From NCBI GenBank assembly GCA_011523395.1, contig WTGW01000023.1, positions 1-34,925 on the forward strand: a stretch of 34,925 nucleotides of DNA, given 5' to 3'. The notes beneath the pieces are model-generated. The model ran no database searches, was not told where the DNA came from, and saw nothing but the letters and a program-made list of their open reading frames with translations. A program made the translations under genes and the position numbers. Shown here piece by piece: positions 1 to 7,049 of the stretch. This stretch comes from Acidimicrobiia bacterium (GTDB taxonomy: Bacteria > Actinomycetota > Acidimicrobiia > Spongiisociales > Spongiisociaceae). The stretch's first letter is position 1; every line of letters begins with the position of its first letter.

Positions 1-153
1 GGAAGCGGAACGCCGCGACGGGGCACCGATGACCGCCAGAACACGCCTGGTTGTTTCGCAGACAGACCACACGCCGGAACCGGGTGGACCCCGATTCCGG
101 GTACCTTGCACGGGCTATTCTTCCGACCGACACCACTACCCGGGGAGGCCAAG

Positions 154-1038
154 ATGAGCGATATCAGCTTCGTGGACACGCACGTGCACTTCTGGGAGCG
201 ACCCCATCCCACGCTGGCCTGGGTCTGGCTGGAGGACGACTTCATCCACCCCCAGCTGGGCGACACCGTTCTCCTCAAGTCCATGAAGAAGTATGCGATC
301 GACGAGTTCGCAGCCGAGGTCGAGGGTGCGGGCGTCTCGAAGGCGGTCCACGTGCAGGCGGCCATCGGCAGCGAGGACCCGGTGGAGGAGACCAAGTGGC
401 TCCAGGCGATGGTTGACCGCACCGGCTACCCGCTGGCCATCGTAGGGGACGCCCGCATGCAGAGCCCCGACGTCGAAGCGACCATCGAGCGCCATGTCGA
501 GTACGCCAACTTCCGCGGCATGCGCGACTTCGCCCAAGGCGACTACCTGGTCGATCCGGACTTCCATCGCGGCTACGCCCTCTTGGAGAAGTACAACCTC
601 GTCTACGACCTGGACGTCTTCTGGGAGAACATGCACAAGGCAGCGGCCATGGCCGCCAAGTTCCCGAACGTCATCCTCGTGGTCGACCACGCCGGCTTCC
701 CGCAGGAACGGACCGCCGAGTACTTCTACAACTGGCAGAAGGGCATCGCCGAATTTAGGGGCATGGACAACGTCTACATGAAGATCTCCGGCCTGGGCAT
801 GGGCGACCACATGGCCGGGCGGAAGTGGACGCTCGACACCATCAGGCCATGGGTGGAGTGTTGCCTGGAGGTGTTCGGGGTGGAGCAGAGCTTCTTCGGC
901 ACCAACTGGCCGGTCGACAAGGACTACTCCACCTACCCGGTTCTGGTCGACGCCTACCGCGATCTGATCTCGGGCTACAGCGAGTCCGAGCAGACGGCGC
1001 TCCTCTCCGGCAACGCCGAGAAGGTCTACCGGATCTAG
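154..1038 (+). CDS. Amidohydrolase family 2 (COG3618-like lactonase/hydrolase)
   Basis: A 294-residue TIM-barrel metal-dependent hydrolase of the amidohydrolase_2 superfamily, whose COG3618 branch includes L-fuconolactonase and 2-pyrone-4,6-dicarboxylate lactonase. Seen in the sequence: an N-terminal DTHVHFW metal-binding motif at about residues 8-14, a central VVDHAG strand end, and a C-terminal FGTNWPVD motif, where many relatives have FGSDWP. I chose the ATG at 154 because GGGGAGG sits 5-6 nt before it; the longer frame from 106 has no ribosome site and adds an unlikely leader. An SDR gene follows 55 bp downstream, and a lactonase plus a dehydrogenase fits oxidative sugar catabolism. The exact substrate is unknown. 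The Asp-to-Asn change in the last motif could mark a one-metal or zinc-independent subfamily. Confidence 0.85.
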   Translation: MSDISFVDTHVHFWERPHPTLAWVWLEDDFIHPQLGDTVLLKSMKKYAIDEFAAEVEGAGVSKAVHVQAAIGSEDPVEETKWLQAMVDRTGYPLAIVGDARMQSPDVEATIERHVEYANFRGMRDFAQGDYLVDPDFHRGYALLEKYNLVYDLDVFWENMHKAAAMAAKFPNVILVVDHAGFPQERTAEYFYNWQKGIAEFRGMDNVYMKISGLGMGDHMAGRKWTLDTIRPWVECCLEVFGVEQSFFGTNWPVDKDYSTYPVLVDAYRDLISGYSESEQTALLSGNAEKVYRI

Positions 1039-1040
1039 TG

Positions 1041-1066
1041 GTCAGTGGTCAGTGACAACGACTGAC
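1041..1066. repeat. Short tandem and inverted repeat between amidohydrolase and SDR
   Basis: Directly after the amidohydrolase stop the heptamer TGGTCAG occurs in tandem. It runs into a 6-bp inverted repeat, GTCAGT / ACTGAC, with a 7-nt loop at 1048-1066. AATTAA follows, then the ribosome site of the SDR gene. The stem is too short and lacks a T-run to be called a terminator. It may be a weak processing site or chance. Confidence 0.3.
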
Positions 1067-1093
1067 AATTAAGGGGGTGGAAGGCCAATCGCG

Positions 1094-1789
1094 ATGAGTA
1101 GAACGGCTCTGGTCACCGGATCGGCCCGTGGTATGGGCGCGGCGATCTGCCGGGCCCTCCGCAAGGACGGTCTACGCGTGATCGGCGCCGACATCATCGA
1201 GCACGAGCACGACGACTCTGACCTCTACATCGAGATCGACCTCTCCGATCCCGCCGAATGCGAACGCCTCGTCGCCGAGGCCGGTGAAGTAGACGTGCTG
1301 GTCAACAACGCCGCCATCTTCTTCCACAAGCCGATACCCGAGTTCACCGTTGACGACTTCGACTACACCATCGCGGTGAACCTGCGCGCCAACTTCCTCA
1401 TCTGCCGGGGTCTGGTGGAGGGTATGAAGGAGCGTGGCTGGGGGCGGATCATCAACATCTCCAGCGTCGGCGCCCGCACGGGCGGGGTGTCGGACTCGGC
1501 GGTGTACAACGCCACCAAGGCGGCCATGATCTCGCTCACCAAGAACTTCGCCCGTAACTACGGCCCCCACGGCGTCACCTCCAACGCCATAGCGCCCGGG
1601 TTCGTGGAGGGCTTCATGACCAGCCACGTCACCGATGCGGACCGCGCCCTGTACCTGAGCCAGATACCCGTGGGTCGATCCTGCCAACCGGAGGAGATCG
1701 CCAACGTGGTCTCATTCCTGGCCGGGGACGGCGCCTCGTTCGTAACCGGCGCCACCATCGACATCAACGGCGGCTGGGTGATGACCTAG
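1094..1789 (+). CDS. SDR-family oxidoreductase (FabG-like)
   Basis: A 231-residue classical short-chain dehydrogenase/reductase, a soluble NAD(P)-dependent Rossmann enzyme that oxidises an alcohol or reduces a ketone. Visible motifs are the cofactor loop TGSARGMG at residues 8-15, NNAA at about 71-74, the catalytic serine in NISS (about 123) and the YNATK pair Tyr138/Lys142. The C-terminal GGWVMT tail is typical. The ATG at 1094 has a G-rich ribosome site (GGGGGTGGAAGG) upstream. The length is slightly short for the family (about 245-255). Its partner is the amidohydrolase upstream, and a LacI regulator lies 126 bp downstream on the same strand. The likely role is oxidation of a sugar, sugar acid or polyol intermediate. 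The substrate cannot be read from sequence. Confidence 0.88.
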   Translation: MSRTALVTGSARGMGAAICRALRKDGLRVIGADIIEHEHDDSDLYIEIDLSDPAECERLVAEAGEVDVLVNNAAIFFHKPIPEFTVDDFDYTIAVNLRANFLICRGLVEGMKERGWGRIINISSVGARTGGVSDSAVYNATKAAMISLTKNFARNYGPHGVTSNAIAPGFVEGFMTSHVTDADRALYLSQIPVGRSCQPEEIANVVSFLAGDGASFVTGATIDINGGWVMT

Positions 1790-1915
1790 TGGTCTCTGCT
1801 GGTAGTTGATACTTGCCGGGAGTAGCTGGCGGTGGTGTCGGAATATGTCCGCGTGGTCTTCGCTCGCCGTGGTTCCCGCGCCGGCTTGTCCTGACCAGAC
1901 TGTGAGCGAACTCCG

Positions 1916-2944
1916 ATGACTCCATCCGGGTCGAGACCGACCATCAAGGAAGTCGCACAGCGGGCCGGGGTGGCCCTCTCATCCGTGTCCCGCGTGTTGA
2001 ACGACCACCCGGACGTCAGCGAGAACATGCGGACCCGAGTGCTCGAGGCGATCGCCGAGCTGGGCTACGAACCCAACCTGCTCGCGGCCAGCCTTCGCAC
2101 GGGCAGCAGCCGCACGATCGGATTCATCGTCCCCGACCTGCGCAACCCCCTGTTCGGTTCGATAGTCACCGCCGCCCAAGACGTGTTGAGCCGGCTGGCT
2201 TATGCGGCGGTCATCACCACCTCGAGCAGCGATGCCGACCGGGACGCCGAAATGGCCCGCCTGCTGCGACACCGCCAAGTGGACGCTCTGATCGTCTCGC
2301 TCGCCGACCAGACACGTGAGGACCTGATCGAGGAGCTCCGCAGGTTCAGAGGACCGATCGTCCTCCTGGACCGCGAGGTGGCCGGACTGCCGCACGCTTC
2401 CATAGTCGAGACCGACCACGGCGGCGGGATGGGACAGGCGACCAGGCATCTCCTATCGCTCGGGCACCAACGAGTGGCCCTGTTGACCGGATCCCTGCAC
2501 GTCAAGCCCTCTGCCCAACGAGTGCAGGCCTTTCGGGAGGCATACAGAGAATCCGGTCTTGACTGCCCGGAGGATCTGGTCCGGCCTACCGGTTTCGCCC
2601 CCGAGTACGGGGAGCAGTCGACCATCGAAGTCCTGGGTATGCCCTCCCCGCCCACGGCCCTGATCGTCGGGGGCAACCAACTCCTCACCGGAGTCCTGAG
2701 GAGCCTGCAAGGCCTCGGGTTCAGTCCGGGAGTCGACATCGCGGTTATCTCGTGCGACGACGTGCCGCTGTCGCAATTCCACAACCCACCCATCACGGTG
2801 ATCGATCGCGACGTGACGGAGATAGGCAGCTCGGCCGCTCGTCTCGCCCTGGAACGTCTCGAGGATCCGGAGCAGCCTCCCCGTCGCATAGTGCTGCCCA
2901 CGACCCTGGTGCTGCGGGACTCGACCCATCCCCTCAAGAGATGA
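1916..2944 (+). CDS. LacI-family transcriptional regulator
   Basis: A 342-residue LacI/PurR-type repressor. The N-terminal helix-turn-helix is plain (TIKEVAQRAGVALSSVSRVL, about residues 8-27), followed by the hinge region LAASLRTGSS and a periplasmic-binding-like effector domain starting IGFIVPDLRNPLFGS. LacI proteins normally bind an operator as dimers and release it on binding a sugar or sugar phosphate. The ATG at 1916 has only a weak purine stretch (GAGCGA) before it. Its position after an amidohydrolase and an SDR on the same strand suggests it controls that small catabolic group. I did not find a clear LacI-type palindrome in the flanking spacers, so its target may lie outside the window. 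Confidence 0.92.
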   Translation: MTPSGSRPTIKEVAQRAGVALSSVSRVLNDHPDVSENMRTRVLEAIAELGYEPNLLAASLRTGSSRTIGFIVPDLRNPLFGSIVTAAQDVLSRLAYAAVITTSSSDADRDAEMARLLRHRQVDALIVSLADQTREDLIEELRRFRGPIVLLDREVAGLPHASIVETDHGGGMGQATRHLLSLGHQRVALLTGSLHVKPSAQRVQAFREAYRESGLDCPEDLVRPTGFAPEYGEQSTIEVLGMPSPPTALIVGGNQLLTGVLRSLQGLGFSPGVDIAVISCDDVPLSQFHNPPITVIDRDVTEIGSSAARLALERLEDPEQPPRRIVLPTTLVLRDSTHPLKR

Positions 2945-3258
2945 CGGCTACCGCGCCTCTGCTCTGAACCTACGGAAAAGAAACTCCTCGTAGACGACAC
3001 GCCGGTGGCGCCGGACGGCACCTCGTAACCTGGGATCTCGCGATGTGGCTGTGCAATCGTCAGGCTCGCGCTCCGGTCGCATGCGCGCCTGTTAGGCCAG
3101 AACGCGACGGATGGCCGCGTTGAGCGCCAGGAACTTGAAGCCCGAGAGACCCTCGATCGCGCTCTCGAAGAGGGACCGTGTCGTTGCCAGCCTCGAATGG
3201 TCCAGGAGTCCGCGCTTGGACCTTCATTCATACGACCGGTTTGAGATCGAAGACGCTC
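2945..3258. other. Intergenic stretch between convergent lacI-type gene and lipoyl gene
   Basis: This 314-bp spacer lies between two genes that point towards each other. I see no complete gene, no clear rho-independent terminator and no strong promoter. The only structure that looks coding is a start-less open frame on the minus strand, listed separately. The plus-strand frame beginning at 3178 in the ORF track is a shadow of the dehydrogenase genes. Confidence 0.5.
3092..3223 (-). pseudogene. Possible gene remnant (C-terminal-like open frame without start)
   Basis: A 43-codon frame on the minus strand runs from an in-frame TGA to a TAA and has no ATG, GTG or TTG. Its last 30 residues read like a real protein end, with balanced composition: LFESAIEGLSGFKFLALN followed by AAIRRVLA and the stop. 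It lies just downstream of the lipoyl gene, in the same direction, where an E2 gene might be expected, but it does not resemble the E2 catalytic domain. I do not recognise the family. It could be a decayed gene end or chance. Confidence 0.22.
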
Positions 3259-3483
3259 TCAGGTCTCGATGATGCAGACGGGGGTACCTACGGTTACCTC
3301 GTCGTCGATCTCGACCAGCAACTCCACGACCGTTCCGGCCACAGGCGATGGAAGCTCGGCCTCCACCTTGTCGGTCTCCACTGTCATCAGGGTGTCGCCC
3401 TCCGCCACCCTGTCTCCTACCGAGACGGTCCACTCGAGGACCAGAACCTCGTCGACGGTCTCGCCGAGTTTCGGCATCTTCAC
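3259..3483 (-). CDS. Stand-alone lipoyl-domain protein (biotin/lipoyl attachment)
   Basis: A 74-residue protein that is a single lipoyl domain and nothing else. It starts KMPKLGE, and the lipoylation loop ETDKVEAELPSPVAG places the modified lysine at residue 39 at the usual hairpin turn. In 2-oxo acid dehydrogenases this domain carries the acyl group from E1 to E2 on a swinging arm. Here it ends with a stop directly after the domain, with no E1/E3-binding domain or acyltransferase. The frame starts at GTG 3483, with an ATG two codons on. The only strong Shine-Dalgarno-like run (GGGGGG) is about 19 nt upstream, so an unusual ATT start four codons earlier cannot be excluded. It follows E1 alpha by about 110 bp, so it probably works with those subunits. 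Confidence 0.85.
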   Translation of the reverse strand: MKMPKLGETVDEVLVLEWTVSVGDRVAEGDTLMTVETDKVEAELPSPVAGTVVELLVEIDDEVTVGTPVCIIET

Positions 3484-3551
3484 GTTGCTACGAATGTCGG
3501 TCCCCCCTGTTCCAGGTTGCGGGCAATCTACCAGTGGCAGGCTCGACGATT

Positions 3552-3569
3552 GAGGCGCGCCCGCGCCTC
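3552..3569. repeat. Inverted repeat between E1 alpha and lipoyl gene
   Basis: GAGGCGCG and CGCGCCTC form a perfect 8-bp dyad around a 2-nt centre, in the spacer between the E1 alpha stop and the lipoyl start. As RNA it would fold with about 7 GC-rich pairs and a tetraloop. No T-run follows on the minus strand. It could tune the ratio of E1 to lipoyl protein by mRNA processing, or be a protein-binding dyad. Confidence 0.5.
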
Positions 3570-3591
3570 GACATCCACGCGTAGGTCTCCG

Positions 3592-4584
3592 CTACGGGGC
3601 GTAGATGTTCCGGAACATGTCGTCCACCGTCGCCGGGTCTCCGGCTGCGGCGGTGGCCTCGGCTTCCACGACGCGGCGGGCGGCCCGGGCCTCGACTTCC
3701 CCGGCCTCCTCGGCTGTGAGCACCCCCTCCTCTATGAGGCGGCTGCGGTAGGTGTTGATCGGATCGCGCTCGTACCAGCGGTCGAACTCTCCCTCAGGCC
3801 GGTAGGGAGCGGTATCGGCCCTCGAGTGGCCCGCGTAGCGGTAGGTCTTCATCTCGAGCAGGGACGGCCCGTGGCCCGCCCGAGCCCTTTCCAGAGCCTC
3901 CCCCACGGCCGAGGCCACCACATCCACGTCCTGGCCGTCGACCACGTGGCCCGGGATGCCGTAGGAACCCGCCCTATCGGCGATGTTCTCGACAGGGGTC
4001 GTCAGGTGGATGGCGCTGTACTCCCCGTACTGGTTGTTCTCGCACACGAACACCGCCGGGAGCTTCCAGATGGCGGCCAGGTTCAGCCCCTCGTGGAAGG
4101 CGCCGATGTTGGAGGCCCCGTCCCCGAAGATCGCGATCGCAGCATCGTCCGTGCCCTTCACCTGGGCGGTCAGGGCGGCGCCGGCCGCCACCGGGATGCC
4201 GGCGCCGACGATGGCGAACGTCGGGAGCAGGCCGATCGAGGTGTCACATAGGTGCATGGATCCGCCCACGCCGCCGACCGAGCCGGCTCTCCGCCCCATG
4301 ATCTCCCCCAGCACCGTCACCGGGGGCATACCCAACGCCAGGGCGTGACCGTGGCCGCGGTAGGTGCAGGTCACCGTGTCGGTGGGCCGGGCGGCCGCCG
4401 CTATCCCCACGGCCACCGCCTCCTGGCCCTGGCAGGTGTGGGTGGTGCCGTGGACGGTGCCCTCGAAGAACATGGCCTGGACCCGGTCCTCGAAGGCCCG
4501 TATCTCGCACATGGCCTCGTAGCGCCCGGCCCGGCCCGATTGGAGCCGGAGCCGCCGATCCAGGGATACGCCGGCGCCGCTCAT
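3592..4584 (-). CDS. 2-oxo acid / acetoin dehydrogenase E1 component, alpha subunit
   Basis: A 330-residue thiamine-diphosphate-dependent E1 alpha subunit. The TPP/Mg motif is clear: GDG at residues 154-156, then SNIGAFHEG, closing with CENN at about 181-184. The phosphorylation-loop-like segment YRYAGHSRAD is also present. Together with E1 beta it decarboxylates a 2-oxo acid (or cleaves acetoin) and hands the acyl group to a lipoyl arm. The length matches AcoA/PdhA of the short bacterial type. I chose the ATG at 4584 rather than the longer frame from 4803, because the longer frame is out-of-frame E1 beta coding. This ATG overlaps the E1 beta stop as ATGA and has GGGAGGTGG before it, so the two are translationally coupled. 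The substrate (pyruvate, acetoin or branched-chain) is not resolved. Confidence 0.93.
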   Translation of the reverse strand: MSGAGVSLDRRLRLQSGRAGRYEAMCEIRAFEDRVQAMFFEGTVHGTTHTCQGQEAVAVGIAAAARPTDTVTCTYRGHGHALALGMPPVTVLGEIMGRRAGSVGGVGGSMHLCDTSIGLLPTFAIVGAGIPVAAGAALTAQVKGTDDAAIAIFGDGASNIGAFHEGLNLAAIWKLPAVFVCENNQYGEYSAIHLTTPVENIADRAGSYGIPGHVVDGQDVDVVASAVGEALERARAGHGPSLLEMKTYRYAGHSRADTAPYRPEGEFDRWYERDPINTYRSRLIEEGVLTAEEAGEVEARAARRVVEAEATAAAGDPATVDDMFRNIYAP

Positions 4585-5597
4585 GCCACCACCTCCCGGC
4601 TCTCCCACCAGTGGGGCGGGCGGGTTCCGGTTTCGAGAAGGGAACCGACCTGTCGGGCGATGTAGTCGGGACCGGGGAGGTAGCGCTGCTCCAGTTCCTT
4701 CCCGTACGGCACGTGGACATCCGGGCACGTGATGCGGACGGGCGGCGCCTGGAGGTCTCCGAACAGCTCGCTCGTCACGAAGGAGGCTATCTCGCCTCCC
4801 CACCCGCCGGTCAGCGGGTTCTCCTCCACCGTCACCAGGCGTCCGGTCTTCGAGACCGACTGCGCCAACGTCTCCTTGTCGTAGGGAACCAGGGTCTGGA
4901 GGTCGATCACCTCTGCCGACCAGGATGCTCCCTCGGCAGCCGCCAGAGCGGCGGGGACCATCGCTCCCAGAGCCACGAGCGTGACATCGGACCCCTCCCT
5001 GACGGTCGCCGCCCGACCGAGCGGGATGATGGCGTCCTCCCCGGTCTGCACCATCTCCCGTTTGGCGTACAGAACCCGAGGCTCCAGGAAGACGACCGGG
5101 TTGTCGTCACGGATGGCCGCCCGCAGAAGACCGTAGGCATTGCCGGCGCCCGAGGCGACTGCCAGCTTGAGCCCCGGAGTGCTGTACATCCACGATTCCA
5201 GCGTCTGGGAATGCTGGCACCCGAAGCCGAGGCCCGCCCCGATCGACCCCCGGACGGTAAGCGGCACCGAGACCGTCCCGCGCGACAGGTAGTGGAACTT
5301 GGCCGCCTCGGTGACCAGTTGGTCGAGAGCCACCCCGATGAACTCGATGAACATGATCTCCGCCACCGGACGGAGCCCGGTCGAGGCGGCGCCCACGGCG
5401 GCCCCCATGAAACCCATCTCCGAGATCGGCGTGTCCCGCACCCGCGAGGGCCCGAACTCTTTGAGAAGCCCCGCGGAGGTCTTGAAGGGGCCTTCGGCCA
5501 CCGCGACATCCTCGCCGAACATGACCACATCGGGGTTGCTGCGCATCTCGTCGGCCAGCGCCGTGGCAATCGCTTGATTCATCCGCATCCTGCGCAT
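4581..5597 (-). CDS. 2-oxo acid / acetoin dehydrogenase E1 component, beta subunit
   Basis: A 338-residue transketolase-type E1 beta subunit. It has the characteristic early GEDVAVAEGPFKTSAGL segment, RDTPISEMGFMGAAVGAA, an EFIGVALDQL segment near residue 90, and the C-terminal transketolase domain with EVIDLQTLVPYD and TVEENPLTGGWG. It pairs with E1 alpha as an alpha2beta2 enzyme of the pyruvate/acetoin/branched-chain dehydrogenase family. The first ATG (5597) has an excellent AGGAGGTC ribosome site 5 nt away. It is the promoter-proximal gene of a three-gene minus-strand operon (E1 beta, E1 alpha, lipoyl). Missing E2 and E3 genes imply that those components are supplied from elsewhere. Confidence 0.93.
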   Translation of the reverse strand: MRRMRMNQAIATALADEMRSNPDVVMFGEDVAVAEGPFKTSAGLLKEFGPSRVRDTPISEMGFMGAAVGAASTGLRPVAEIMFIEFIGVALDQLVTEAAKFHYLSRGTVSVPLTVRGSIGAGLGFGCQHSQTLESWMYSTPGLKLAVASGAGNAYGLLRAAIRDDNPVVFLEPRVLYAKREMVQTGEDAIIPLGRAATVREGSDVTLVALGAMVPAALAAAEGASWSAEVIDLQTLVPYDKETLAQSVSKTGRLVTVEENPLTGGWGGEIASFVTSELFGDLQAPPVRITCPDVHVPYGKELEQRYLPGPDYIARQVGSLLETGTRPPHWWESREVVA

Positions 5598-5621
5598 GCT
5601 GACCTCCTAGGGTGTCGCCCG

Positions 5622-5650
5622 ACTATATACCGAGGCCCGCCGCCCTCACA
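5622..5650 (-). promoter_or_regulatory. Candidate promoter for the E1 beta/E1 alpha/lipoyl operon
   Basis: On the minus strand TATAGT (5627-5622) lies about 25 nt before the E1 beta ATG. It is preceded, 17 nt upstream, by a weak -35-like TGTGAG. The AT-rich TATATAGT stands out in this GC-rich spacer. The -35 match is poor, so an activator may be needed. Confidence 0.38.
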
Positions 5651-5679
5651 TGCCGGTGGATTCTGACGAAGGGGACCGG

Positions 5680-6099
5680 TCAGACCGAGGTGGCGCGCCA
5701 CAGCCGATGGGCCTCGACTGCGAACATGAGGGGGAGAGCAGTGTCTATCACGTGCCACACGATGGGCTTCGAATTCGAACCCCATGCATACTCGAACCAG
5801 TTGGGAACGAAGGCGAGCGCGAGCAGGACCGTTCCGTAGAACATCACGTTGGATCGGAGCCAGGGGCGAAGGTCCACCGAACTGTCACCTTCGTGCCTGC
5901 GCTTCTCCCGCCAGGTGGTCAGCATCATGAGCACCAGACCGGCGGCCATGAGCACGTCGAGTACATGCCACACGTTGTGCGCGGCATCCATGATCTCTCC
6001 GCCGGAGTCGTACGCGTACAGCGGGAACACCATGAAATGCACCGCCACCGCCACGGCTACGAGAAGCAGGTAGGCGCTCATCAGCTTGTGTACGGCCAT
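5680..6099 (-). CDS. Small four-helix membrane protein with internal duplication
   Basis: A 139-residue integral membrane protein of no family I recognise. Four hydrophobic helices are visible (about residues 8-28, 43-62, 84-102 and 114-130), joined by a charged cytoplasmic-like loop REKRRHEGDSS. The halves look duplicated: each has a hydrophobic helix, an aromatic FPLYAY/FEYAW patch, then VWHVLD (43-48) or VWHVID (114-119), and ends in an Arg/Trp segment (TTWRE, HRLWR). The repeated Trp-His-Val pairs and further histidines (4, 21, 41, 131) could bind heme or metal, but that is speculation. The ATG at 6099 has GGAG 7 nt upstream. It sits between the E1 operon and a toxin-antitoxin pair with no obvious functional link. 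Confidence 0.75.
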   Translation of the reverse strand: MAVHKLMSAYLLLVAVAVAVHFMVFPLYAYDSGGEIMDAAHNVWHVLDVLMAAGLVLMMLTTWREKRRHEGDSSVDLRPWLRSNVMFYGTVLLALAFVPNWFEYAWGSNSKPIVWHVIDTALPLMFAVEAHRLWRATSV

Positions 6100-6243
6100 C
6101 GTTAACTCCGCTTCATCCGAGCCGGTGATTCCGGAATGATCGTGCCGACTCCCGGTCGCCCTTGACGCTCGCGGGCTCTGCTCCTAACCCGTAGGGGATG
6201 GACAAGGCCTGAACCATCTCGGTCATTCTGGATGGTCCTCTGC

Positions 6244-6255
6244 GTTAGCGCAACT
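6244..6255. repeat. Short dyad upstream of the antitoxin gene
   Basis: TGCG-TTAG-CGCA is a small perfect inverted repeat about 45 bp before the Phd-like antitoxin start. Phd/YefM antitoxins usually repress their own operon by binding palindromes, so this is a candidate operator. The match is short and could be chance. Confidence 0.25.
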
Positions 6256-6295
6256 TGCTGGACCCTTCTTAGTCTGGTCTGGCTAAGCTATGTAC

Positions 6296-6553
6296 ATGGC
6301 TACCACGATAGTGAACACTCATGAGGCCAAGTCGCGACTGTCGGAGTTGATCCGCAACGTCCAGGAAGGCGGCGAGGTAGTAGTCGCCCGGAACGGACAA
6401 CCTGTTGCCAAGATCATCGCCTGGCCACCGCCGCGCCCCGAACGCCGACCGGGCGCATGGGCGGGACGGGTCATATACCACGGCGACATCGTCGGACCCG
6501 ATGAGGATGTCATTGCGATGTTCTCCGAATCGGCCGAAAGCGGGAAGGCTTGA
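6296..6553 (+). CDS. Phd/YefM-type antitoxin
   Basis: An 85-residue protein (87 if the ATG at 6290 is used) with the Phd/YefM signature near its N-terminus: TTIVNTHEAKSRLSELI, then a GGEVVVARNGQPVAKI beta segment. In this family the N-terminal half binds the operator and the flexible C-terminal half wraps the toxin. The tail here is rich in Pro, Arg, Asp and Glu, as expected. The gene ends inside the start of the PIN-domain gene (TTGA overlap), the usual toxin-antitoxin arrangement. It probably neutralises the VapC-like toxin and autoregulates the pair. Confidence 0.88.
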   Translation: MATTIVNTHEAKSRLSELIRNVQEGGEVVVARNGQPVAKIIAWPPPRPERRPGAWAGRVIYHGDIVGPDEDVIAMFSESAESGKA

Positions 6554-6930
6554 GACTGCTGGTCGACAGTCACGTAGCGCTCTGGTGGCTGGAAGGAAAT
6601 CCATCGTTGGGACCGGCGTGCCGGAACTCCATCGAGCGCGCCGATCAGGTGTTCTTCTCGGCCGTTACCCCGTGGGAACTCGGGATCAAGAAGGCTCTCG
6701 GCAAGGTCTCCTTCCCGGACGGATTGACGGACAGGCTCGAGGCCGAGGGGTTCGAAGCTCTTTCGATATCGGCACGGCATGCCGAACAGGCAGCCACCCT
6801 CCCGCCGCACCACCGTGACCCCTTCGACCGGATGCTGGTTGCCCAAGCACAACTCGAAGCCCTGGCGCTGGTGACCGCCGACCGCGTCCTCCATCCCTAT
6901 AACACGTCGATGATCGAAGCCTTGGAGTGA
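6550..6930 (+). CDS. vapC: VapC-family PIN-domain toxin
   Basis: A 126-residue PIN-domain ribonuclease. The acidic active-site residues are all visible: Asp6 in LVDSH, Glu43 in PWELGIKK, Asp93 in DPFDRMLVAQA and Asp111 in TADRVL. VapC enzymes cleave specific tRNA or rRNA sites when freed from their antitoxin. The start is a TTG that overlaps the antitoxin stop, so toxin synthesis is coupled to and weaker than antitoxin synthesis. The sequence resembles the COG3744 subgroup (WWLEGNPSLG after the first Asp). All catalytic residues are present, so the toxin is probably active. Confidence 0.9.
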   Translation: MRLLVDSHVALWWLEGNPSLGPACRNSIERADQVFFSAVTPWELGIKKALGKVSFPDGLTDRLEAEGFEALSISARHAEQAATLPPHHRDPFDRMLVAQAQLEALALVTADRVLHPYNTSMIEALE

Positions 6931-7049
6931 TCGCGCGCCGCCACCCCTCCACCGCGGGGAGAGTCCGAATTCATGACTCCATTACACCGATATCCTCCTG
7001 ACGCCATGGGAGGGCGATCGGGAGCAACTCGGGTTCGTATGCCTGTCAG

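Noticed and set aside
1-153. Partial gene or promoter at the left edge
   Set aside because: No frame here looks coding. TATTCT at 116-121 could be a -10 but has no -35 partner, so I do not list it.
3178-5666. Long plus-strand ORFs over the E1 genes
   Set aside because: They are antisense to clear E1 alpha and E1 beta coding sequences and are rich in Arg, His and Gly, as is usual for shadows in GC-rich DNA.
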